Below are positions 6,756-16,300 of a DNA stretch of 64,000 bases, one piece after another; position 1 is the first letter of the stretch; each line of letters begins with the position of its first letter. Source of the DNA: Mycobacteroides chelonae CCUG 47445 (GTDB taxonomy: Bacteria; Actinomycetota; Actinomycetes; Mycobacteriales; Mycobacteriaceae); assembly GCF_001632805.1 (NCBI RefSeq), contig NZ_CP007220.1:2232001-2296000 (forward strand), read 5' to 3'. The position numbers and the translations under genes were made by a program. The notes beneath the pieces were generated by a model, which was not told the origin of the DNA, did no database searches, and saw only the letters and a list, made by a program, of their open reading frames with translations.

Positions 6756-9436
6756 TGCAGATCCCCGAAATTGACAGTGCTATCCGGCTGGACTGCGATG
6801 TCCTGGTCATCGGCGGTGGAACCGCCGGAACCATGGCGGCGCTGACCGCGGCCGAGAACGGCGCCCAGGTGATTCTTCTCGAGAAGGCGCATGTGCGGCA
6901 CTCCGGTGCGCTGGCGATGGGTATGGATGGCGTGAACAACGCCGTTATCCCCGGCAAGGCCGATCCGGAGGACTACGTCGCGGAGATCACCCGTGCCAAC
7001 GACGGCATCGTGAACCAGCGCACCGTGTACCAAACGGCGACACGCGGTTTCGCGATGGTGCAGCGCCTCGAGCGTTACGGGGTCAAGTTCGAGAAGGACG
7101 AACACGGTGAGTACGCCGTACGGCGCGTGCATCGATCGGGCTCCTATGTATTGCCGATGCCCGAGGGTAAGGACGTCAAGAAGGCGTTGTACCGCGTGCT
7201 GCGGCAGAAGTCGATGCGAGAGAAGATTCGCATCGAGAACCGCGTCATGCCGGTGCGGGTACTCACCGATGAAGGCAGAGCTGTCGGCGCCGCGGGTTTC
7301 AACACCCGCACCGGTGAGTTCGTCACGGTCGGCGCGAAAGCGGTGATCCTGGCGACGGGGCCGTGTGGCCGCCTGGGTCTGCCCGCCTCCGGTTACCTGT
7401 ACGGCACATATGAGAACCCGACCAACGCGGGGGACGGGTACGCAATGGCGTACCACGCCGGGGCAGAGCTGTCGGGCATCGAGTGCTTCCAGATCAATCC
7501 GCTCATCAAGGATTACAACGGTCCGGCCTGTGCGTATGTGGCCAACCCATTCGGCGGCTATCAGGTCAATGCCCAGGGAGAGCGCTTCGTCGACTCCGAT
7601 TATTGGTCCGGCCAGATGATGTCCGAGGTCAAGAACGAAATCGAGTCTGCACGCGGTCCCATCTATCTCAAGGTGACTCACCTGCCGGATGAAACGTTGT
7701 CGGCGCTGGAGAGCATCTTGCATACCACCGAGCGGCCGACCCGCGGCACCTTCCACGCCAACCGCGGGCATGACTACCGCACTCATGACATCGAGATGCA
7801 TATTTCCGAGATCGGTTTGTGTAGTGGTCATTCGGCGTCGGGCGTGTGGGTGGATGAGCATGCGCGCACCACGGTGCCGGGCCTGTACGCGGCCGGAGAC
7901 CTGGCCTGCGTGCCGCATAACTACATGATCGGCGCCTTTGTATACGGCGATCTCGCCGGTGAGCATGCGGCCTCGACGCTGTCGAAAACTCCTGTACCGC
8001 TGGAGTTCCCCGTTGATCAAGTCAAGGAGGCGCATGAGCTGATCTACCGGCCGTTACGCCACCCGGACGGACCTCCGCAGCCCCAGGTCGAGTACAAGCT
8101 TCGCCGCTTCGTCAACGACTATGTGGCTCCGCCGAAGACGGCGGCCAAGTTGTCACTGGCGGTGCAGACATTTGAGCGAATGGCCGACGAGGTGGGTCAG
8201 ATCGGCGCGCGTACCCCGCATGAGCTGATGCGGGCGGCCGAGGTGTCGTTCATCAGGGACTGCGCCGAGATGGCGGCACGCTCGTCGTTGACTCGTACCG
8301 AATCACGGTGGGGCCTCTACCACGACAGGGCAGACCTGCCGGATCGTGACGACGAGAATTGGCGTTATCACCTCAACCTGCGTAAGACCGCCGACGGCGC
8401 CATGGATTTCGTGAAACGTCCCGTCGCACCGTATTTCGTCCCGGTTCCGGGTCTCGACGACCTGCCGTCGGGGGAGACCGATCCGATCCCGGTGCATCAG
8501 CCCGAATTGCTGGGCGGGAAAGCGCCCGCCGCCCGGATCTCGAATGTGATCGCCGCCGAGGCCGAGCAGCCGCCGTCACCGCGGATCGCCGCGGTGTTGT
8601 CCTTGGAAGCTCCCACCCTCGAGGAGCTGCTGCAGTACCTCGTCGACGACGATCCGGGCGTGCGCCGAACCGCCATCGCCTCGCTCACCGAGCACATCCC
8701 CACGGGTTACGAGGGGGCCCTGTTGAATGCGTTGGGGGACAGCGATGTGTCCGTGCGTCGCACCGCCGCGGACGGAGTGCGCGAGCTCGTCGAGGTGCTC
8801 GAGGATCCCGCCGCGATTGGCGATCATGTCAGCGCATCCGACCCCTTGGTGCGCAGTACCGCGCTGTATGTGGCGAGTGCGCGGAAGGTCGGCGATCCAG
8901 CCGCTTACATCGCGTCGGTGCGCGACTCAGATCACCGGGTCCGAATCGAGGCCGTGCGTGCCCTGGTGTCTGTGGACGACGCCGTGTCGATCGCCACCGC
9001 TGCCGAGGATGAGAACCGCGAGGTGCGGATTGCCGTGGCCAACGGACTTGCGAAGTTGGCTGCCGGTAGCGCGACGGTGCAGGTGCTGGTGCACGATCGC
9101 GACCCCTTGGTACGGGCCGCTGCGCTGACGGCTGTCGGTGCGCTGGGCGTCGACGACCAGATCATCGATGCCGTGCAGGAGGCGCTGAAGGCTCCGGCCT
9201 GGCAGATCCGTCAGGGTGCGGTGCGCGCCTTGGCCGGAGCGGATCCGGCGCAGGCCGTGCGGCCGTTGGCGCACGCGCTGGACGATCCACATCTGGATGT
9301 GCGTAAGTCGGCCGTGTTGAGCCTGAGCCAGTGGGCCTCCACGGAGCCCGCCGTTCGCGATGCGCTGACCGGTGCGTTGCAAGATGGCGACGCTGACGTG
9401 AGAGCCTATGCGCGACAAGCACTTGCGGCCGGCTGA
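6755..9436 (+). CDS. Fumarate/APS-reductase-like flavoprotein fused to nine HEAT repeats
   Basis: An 893-residue protein. Residues 12-590 form an FAD protein of the succinate dehydrogenase/fumarate reductase/APS-reductase alpha superfamily: Rossmann loop GGGTAG (20-25) with LLEK (41-44), AVILATGPCG near 200, and the C-terminal FAD stretch PGLYAAGDLACVP near 375. From about residue 612 to the end lie nine HEAT (PBS-lyase type) repeats, each with a D-x-VRxxA core (for example DPGVRRTA, DSDVSVRRTA, DGDADVRAYA). HEAT arrays are protein-binding scaffolds and are unusual on this enzyme family. Together with the upstream ferredoxin it forms an alpha/beta pair reminiscent of AprAB. It could be an oxidoreductase acting on the ligand brought in by the transporter. 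The reaction is unknown. Confidence 0.85.
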   Translation: MQIPEIDSAIRLDCDVLVIGGGTAGTMAALTAAENGAQVILLEKAHVRHSGALAMGMDGVNNAVIPGKADPEDYVAEITRANDGIVNQRTVYQTATRGFAMVQRLERYGVKFEKDEHGEYAVRRVHRSGSYVLPMPEGKDVKKALYRVLRQKSMREKIRIENRVMPVRVLTDEGRAVGAAGFNTRTGEFVTVGAKAVILATGPCGRLGLPASGYLYGTYENPTNAGDGYAMAYHAGAELSGIECFQINPLIKDYNGPACAYVANPFGGYQVNAQGERFVDSDYWSGQMMSEVKNEIESARGPIYLKVTHLPDETLSALESILHTTERPTRGTFHANRGHDYRTHDIEMHISEIGLCSGHSASGVWVDEHARTTVPGLYAAGDLACVPHNYMIGAFVYGDLAGEHAASTLSKTPVPLEFPVDQVKEAHELIYRPLRHPDGPPQPQVEYKLRRFVNDYVAPPKTAAKLSLAVQTFERMADEVGQIGARTPHELMRAAEVSFIRDCAEMAARSSLTRTESRWGLYHDRADLPDRDDENWRYHLNLRKTADGAMDFVKRPVAPYFVPVPGLDDLPSGETDPIPVHQPELLGGKAPAARISNVIAAEAEQPPSPRIAAVLSLEAPTLEELLQYLVDDDPGVRRTAIASLTEHIPTGYEGALLNALGDSDVSVRRTAADGVRELVEVLEDPAAIGDHVSASDPLVRSTALYVASARKVGDPAAYIASVRDSDHRVRIEAVRALVSVDDAVSIATAAEDENREVRIAVANGLAKLAAGSATVQVLVHDRDPLVRAAALTAVGALGVDDQIIDAVQEALKAPAWQIRQGAVRALAGADPAQAVRPLAHALDDPHLDVRKSAVLSLSQWASTEPAVRDALTGALQDGDADVRAYARQALAAG

Positions 9437-9511
9437 CAGGAGCGTCGAAGAACACTGGATTGGGCTTGGCAACGTGGCGGAGGTCATGTTACGGGCGGGT
9501 ACCAGGGCCAC

Positions 9512-10897
<1,386 letters not shown>

Positions 10898-10976
10898 TCG
10901 ACTGCCACCGGTCGCGCTGGACTTAGCCTGGCCCTCAGGGCATCCTCGGGAAGTTCCCGCGAGGTGAGGTATCCAG

Positions 10977-11567
10977 ATGAGCGACTACACCGCATTGCCC
11001 GCCGGTCTACCTGTTCCCATAGATGACGGGGCCGCCGATCACCTGCCAGGTATGCCTATTCCGGATCTGACGTTCCCGGCCAGCGACGAAAGTTTGGTGC
11101 GGCTGAGCGAATTTCCCGCGGGGCGCACAGTCCTCTACCTGTATCCGCTCACAGGGCGCCCCGGTGCTGACATTCCGGAAGGCTGGGACGCCATCCCCGG
11201 TGCGCGGGGTTGCACCACTGAGGCCTGCGATTTTCGAGACCATTTCGACGAGCTTCGGGTAGCGGGCGTCGAACAGGTCTGGGGACTGTCGAGTCAAGAC
11301 GCGGACTATCAGGCCGAGGTTGTCCAGCGACTGCATCTGCCGTTCCGGATGCTCTCGGACCAGGAATTTGCCTTGGGCGATGCCCTGAAGTTGCCCACGT
11401 TCGCCGCGGCCGGGCACCCACGTCTCTACACGCGGATCACCCTGGTGGTGCGGGACGGAACCATCGAGCACGTGTTCTATCCGATCTTCCCGCCGAACAC
11501 GCACGCACAAGGTGTGCTTGAGTGGCTGAGGTCGCACCCGGTCGGCGCAGCGCTAACTCGTCAATGA
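10977..11567 (+). CDS. Peroxiredoxin (BCP/PrxQ-like redoxin)
   Basis: A 196-residue thioredoxin-fold peroxidase. The segment ARGCTTEACDFRDHFDEL (about residues 77-94) is the BCP/PrxQ active site, with the peroxidatic Cys in GCT and a second Cys five residues later as possible resolving partner. Strands VLYLYPLTG and QVWGLSSQD fit the fold, and DLTFPASDESLVRLSEF is the usual N-terminal start. GAGGTGAGG precedes the ATG. It lies 79 bases after mbtI in the same direction and overlaps mbtA tail-to-tail by 15 bases. It reduces hydroperoxides. Its place within the iron locus suggests protection during iron handling, which is inference. Confidence 0.88.
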   Translation: MSDYTALPAGLPVPIDDGAADHLPGMPIPDLTFPASDESLVRLSEFPAGRTVLYLYPLTGRPGADIPEGWDAIPGARGCTTEACDFRDHFDELRVAGVEQVWGLSSQDADYQAEVVQRLHLPFRMLSDQEFALGDALKLPTFAAAGHPRLYTRITLVVRDGTIEHVFYPIFPPNTHAQGVLEWLRSHPVGAALTRQ

Positions 11568-13217
11568 GGCGAGCAGGGCTCGTTTGTCGATCTTGCCCAC
11601 TGCGGTGAGGGGCAGCGAGGGGACGGCCACCAGTTTGTCGACTCGCGAGTGTGTGGCGGCACCACGATCCTGCAGGTGCTGATTCAGCTCGGCGGCCGCA
11701 ACCGGCTTTCCCTTGAACACGATTGCCGCACAGACAATCTCGCCGAGATACTGATCCGGTAATCCGACTGCGGCGGCAGCGTAGACCGCCGGGTGAGTCT
11801 GTAGGTGTGATTCGAGGTCCAATGCAGCGATGGACTCCCCGCCGCGCAGGATGACGTCCTTGATGCGGCCAGTGACTTCCAGATAACCACCCGGCAGCCC
11901 CCGCACCCGATCGCCGCTGCGGTAGAAGCCGTCGGCGGTGAAGGAACGCATGTTGTCGGCCTCAGCGCGGTAGTACCCGTTGAGTGTGTACGGACCGCGG
12001 ACTAACAGCTCACCTGCCTCACCCGGGGCCACCTCGGCGCCGTCCTCGTCGACGACGCGAACCTCATCGGCCTCGCACATAGGTCGGCCCTGGGTGTTGT
12101 CGAGGATGTCCGATGGATCTCCGGGACGGGTTAGGCACAGCAGGCCCTCCGCCATGCCGAAAACCTGCTGTAGTCCCGGGGTGAGCGATTCTCGAACCGT
12201 GCGTGCGTCCTCGGCGCCGAGCTTGGCACCGCCCACCTGGAGCAGCCGCAGTGTTTCCGGCAGCACGGGCTCCCATGCGGTGGCCTGTGCCCAGAGCTGG
12301 GCGAGCGATGGCACCAGGGCCGTCACGGACACCCGGTGCCGCGCGATGGTCTCAAATGCCGATTCCGGGCTTGGGTCCGAAAGGAAAACCGTAGTGGCAC
12401 CTGTGCTTATCGCGCCGATGAGACCAGGGCAGGCCAGTGGGAAATTGTGACCGGCGGGCAGCGACACGAGGTAGACGTCGTCCTCGGTGAGTCCGCATAC
12501 CTGAGCGGCCCGAGAAGCGTTGTAGACGTAGTCCTCATGGGTGCGGGGGATGAGCTTGGGTGCCGCGGTCGTGCCGCCCGAGACCAGCAGCAGAGCCGGG
12601 TGGTCCGTCTGCGCTGCCGGTAGGTCGCCTTGAACCTCAACGCTTTCCAGCAACCCCGACCACGCAGTGAAGTGTTCCGTAGCGTCGGCAGGTACGTCAC
12701 CATCGATCACGATGTGGCGCAGGCAGGCATGCTTTGTGGATAGCTCGACGGCCAGCGCGCTGTAGTCGAACCCACCAGCGGAATCGGTGATCACCAGGGC
12801 GACGGCGTCGGCCACCTCGATGAAATGAGACAGCTCGGCGGCCCGGTGTCCCGGCAGGCACATGATCGGTATCGCGCCAGCACGCATCAAACCGAAGAAG
12901 GCGACCGCAAACGATGCCCGGTTGGGAAGCTGCAGCAGTACACGGTCGCCGGGAGCTATGCCCAGCCGGATGAAGGCATGCGCCGCGCGGTCGGCGGTCA
13001 CGTCGAGCTCGCGGTAGGTCATCGCGCGGTGCTCGTCGATAACCGCGGGATGATCGGCACGTCTGGCGGCGGTCGTGCGCAGCAGCGACTCGACTGTCCT
13101 TCCGGTCCAGTACCCGGCCGCGCGATACGCGTCGGCACGCGCCGCGGGGAAGGGTACAAAGCCTTCCGTCGCGGCTCCTTCAGCCGTAGGGATGGGGGTC
13201 GATGTGGCCTGAGTCAT
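11553..13217 (-). CDS. mbtA: Salicyl-AMP ligase MbtA
   Basis: A 554-residue adenylate-forming enzyme of the aryl-acid type (DhbE/EntE/MbtA), which activates salicylate as salicyl-AMP and loads it on the MbtB carrier domain. Motifs: P-loop-like LLVSGGTTAAPKLIPRTH near residue 210, the QVFGMAEGLLC segment, YRSGDRVRGLPGGYLEVTGRIKD near 425-450 and the C-terminal catalytic Lys in AVGKIDKRALL. SGGTTAxPKLIPRTH is diagnostic of aryl acid activators. It is divergent from the NRPS gene, sharing two IdeR-like boxes, and overlaps the peroxiredoxin 3' end. MbtB, its partner, is not in this window. Confidence 0.95.
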   Translation of the reverse strand: MTQATSTPIPTAEGAATEGFVPFPAARADAYRAAGYWTGRTVESLLRTTAARRADHPAVIDEHRAMTYRELDVTADRAAHAFIRLGIAPGDRVLLQLPNRASFAVAFFGLMRAGAIPIMCLPGHRAAELSHFIEVADAVALVITDSAGGFDYSALAVELSTKHACLRHIVIDGDVPADATEHFTAWSGLLESVEVQGDLPAAQTDHPALLLVSGGTTAAPKLIPRTHEDYVYNASRAAQVCGLTEDDVYLVSLPAGHNFPLACPGLIGAISTGATTVFLSDPSPESAFETIARHRVSVTALVPSLAQLWAQATAWEPVLPETLRLLQVGGAKLGAEDARTVRESLTPGLQQVFGMAEGLLCLTRPGDPSDILDNTQGRPMCEADEVRVVDEDGAEVAPGEAGELLVRGPYTLNGYYRAEADNMRSFTADGFYRSGDRVRGLPGGYLEVTGRIKDVILRGGESIAALDLESHLQTHPAVYAAAAVGLPDQYLGEIVCAAIVFKGKPVAAAELNQHLQDRGAATHSRVDKLVAVPSLPLTAVGKIDKRALLASLTS

Positions 13218-13251
13218 CGCAGCTCCTCGTGGGTGACCCCTCGCAGTCTAG

Positions 13252-13270
13252 ATAGGGTAGCCTCCTCGTA
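13252..13270. promoter_or_regulatory. Weaker IdeR-like box (mbtA side)
   Basis: ATAGGGTAGCCTCCTCGTA matches the IdeR consensus at about 12 of 19 positions. It lies one base from the stronger box at 13272, giving a tandem arrangement whose repeat period is 20 bases. It is on the mbtA side of the divergent gap. Confidence 0.5.
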
Positions 13271-13271
13271 G

Positions 13272-13290
13272 TTAGGGCAGCCTGTACTAA
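13272..13290. promoter_or_regulatory. IdeR box between mbtA and the NRPS gene
   Basis: TTAGGGCAGCCTGTACTAA matches the IdeR consensus at 14 of 19 positions, with intact TTAGG and CTAA ends. It sits 26 bases before the NRPS start and 54 bases before the mbtA start, so it can serve both divergent genes. Confidence 0.78.
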
Positions 13291-13316
13291 GAGCGAAAAC
13301 GCGAGGTGAGATCGAG

Positions 13317-16300
13317 TTGCGCACCGTGAGCGATGGTGGCGTCGAGGTGGACGTCACCAGCCGAAGGGCGTCGGCAGGTCTGGATCCCGATGCCGCGCCA
13401 CGGCTGTCCGCAGGGCAGCACCGTATATGGTTCGCCCACGGGGTGACGCCCGCGCTGATGAATCTGTGCCGTTCGTACCGGCTCAGTGGCGAGGTGGATA
13501 TCGAGAGATTGCAGGCCGCCGTCACCGCGGTGGTGGCCCGCCACGAAACCTTGCGCACGACGTTTCGCCCCGGCGCAGATGGCGATCCGGTGGCGGTCCC
13601 GCACGACGACTTGCCGGTTCGGTGGATCGAGCACGACGTGTCCGATCTTGCGGGCACATCGCAACAGCTCCGGCTCGCCGTGCTGGCGCAGCGTGAATTC
13701 GCGACTCCGATCGATCTGACGGCGGAGTCGCCGTTGCGTGTCACGGTCATCCGCACCGGCGCCGCAGAACATGTGATGCTCGTCGTCGCACATCTCATCG
13801 CATGGGACGACGACTCCTGGTCGGTGTTCCTTGCCGATCTGACTACCGCGTACGTACATGGCGCGATCACGGAACCGCTACCGATACGGCCTCCGCACGA
13901 TGGGGCCGATCAGGCAGATCTCGAGTACTGGCGTGACGAGATGGCCAATCCTCCTGAGCCGCTGGAGCTTCCGGGTGCTAATGGCTCGGTGGCTGCGAGC
14001 GACTGGAAGGCTGCACGTAGCACGGCGCGCCTTTCGGCCTCGGTCATGGGCCGCGTCGAGCAACTTGCCCAAGAGTCAAACACCACACCGTATGCGGTGT
14101 TATTGGCCGCGTATTCAGCGCTGCTGCATCGGTATACACATGCCGAAGATTTCCTGGTGGCCGCGCCGGTCCCGACACGGGAAGCTGACGCGCAGGGCAG
14201 TATCGGGCACTTCGGGCACACAGTCGCGCTCCGCATGCGTCCGCACAGCGGTGAGAGCTTTCGGGATCTGCTGGCGAATGCACATCGCACCACTCTGAAC
14301 GGGTTTGCCCATCAACGGGTCAGTCTGGACCGCGTGGTCGCGCGCGTGGGCTTCGCTATGGGTGCCGATTCCGCCGCCCGGTTCTGCCCACCTGGAATCC
14401 ACTGTGAAAGAGCATCATTGGAAGGGCAGGTGGCATACGTGCCGCTTGGCCTGCGGGTCGAAACCGGGCCCGATGGCGCCGATGTGGTGGCCGAGTACCT
14501 GGTAGACGTGTTGGACGAGCGTTTGACCACGCAGATGCTCCGTCACTTCACCAATCTGCTCGACTCTGCGCTCGCCGATCCGAACCGCCCGCTGGCCAGT
14601 CTGGATCTCATGGACGGTCGCGAAGCACAGTGGCTGCGGGAGGTGTCGTCCGGAGAACTATTTGAGGCGGAGCCGACTACGCTCGGCGAGCTGGTGGCCG
14701 CCCGCGCGGCCGCACAGCCGGATGCCACCGCTCTCGTCTACGAGGGGCGGCACTACTCATATCGGGAAACCAACGAACTGGCGAACCGGCTGGCACACTG
14801 GATTATTGGTCAGGGGATCGGTACCGAAGATCATGTCGCGGTGCTGCTGGACAAGTCGCCGGATTTGATCATTACCGCGCTCGCCATCGCAAAGGCCGGT
14901 GCTGTCTATGTCCCCGTTGACCCGAATTACCCCGCTGATCGCATCGCGCACATTCTCAGCGATGCGCAGCCGAAATTAGTCATCAGAGAGCCGGTAACCG
15001 GTGTTGGGCAGTTCGACCCCCGTGAGCCGGTCGATGCGGACCGGGTGCGGCCGCTGACCGCCGACAATGCCGCCTATCTCATCTACACCTCGGGTTCAAC
15101 GGGCCTGCCCAAGGGTGTGACGGTCACGCATCGTCCGCTGACCGAGTACTTCAACTGGTTCCGTGCTGAGTATCGGGTTAGCGGATCCGATCGGGTGCTG
15201 CAGGTGGCGTCGCCGAGCTTTGACGTATCGGTGGGCGAGATTTTCGGCATCCTCAGCTGCGGCGGCCGGCTGGTCATCCCGCGTCCGGGCGCACTCGGTG
15301 ACGTCGCGTACTTGACGGAACTGTTGAACAGCGAGGGCGTTACCTCGATGCACATGGTGCCCTCGTTGCTGGGGCTGGTGCTGTCGTTACCCGGAGTCAC
15401 GCAATGGAAGTCGCTACGCCGGGTGCCGGTGGGTGGTGAGGCGTTGCCCGGTCCGGTCGCGGACAAGTTCCACGCCACTTTCGATGCGTCGCTTCATAAT
15501 TTTTATGGTCCCACTGAGACCGTCATCAACGCCTCGCGGTACAAGGTGCGCGGAATTCAGGGGACGCGGACCGTTCCGATCGGCACTCCCAAGATCAACA
15601 CGCAGATTCACATCCTGGACCAGACGCTGCGACCGGTGCCGGTGGGGGTCATCGGCGAGATCTACATTGGCGGAACGCATGTGGCGCGCGGATATCATCG
15701 GGCCGCCGGACTTACCGCGCAGCGGTTCATCGCCGACCCCTTCGTTCCCGGGCAGCGGATGTACCGGTCCGGTGATCTTGCGCGGCGTAGTGCGAACGGA
15801 GACATCGAGTTTGTCGGTCGCGCTGACGAGCAGGTGAAGATCCGAGGGTTCCGTATCGAACTCGGCGAGATCGCCTCGGCCATCGAGGTAGACCCGAGCG
15901 TCAGCCAGGCGCTCGTGGTGGTCGATGAGCCGCCGCACGTCGGCAAGCGTCTTGTTGCGTACCTGACGCCGGTCGGCGGTCACGTAGTCGATCTCGATCG
16001 GATCCGTGCCAGGATTTCGGCTGCCTTGCCCGACTTCATGATTCCCGCGGCGTATGTGGTGCTCGACGAGATGCCCATCACTCGGCACGGCAAGATCAAT
16101 CGGGACGCGCTGCCGGCACCGGAGGTCGGTTCCGTGACCAGACGTCGGGAGCCGGAAACCGCGACTCAGCGACAGGTGGCAGCTCTTTATGCGCGCCTGC
16201 TCGGGGTTGCGACCGTGGGTGCGGACGACTCGTTTGTCGATCTCGGGGGCCATTCGCTGCTGGCGAGCAAGCTATCGGCGGCGATCCTGACCGAGTGCGG

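Noticed and set aside
6671..8035. 454-codon open frame antisense to the HEAT-flavoprotein gene
   Set aside because: It lies wholly opposite a gene with clear FAD motifs, has no recognisable domain and a His/Arg/Val-rich composition typical of GC-rich antisense frames.
15414..16253. Antisense frame within the NRPS gene
   Set aside because: No domain, and it lies opposite the conserved adenylation motifs.
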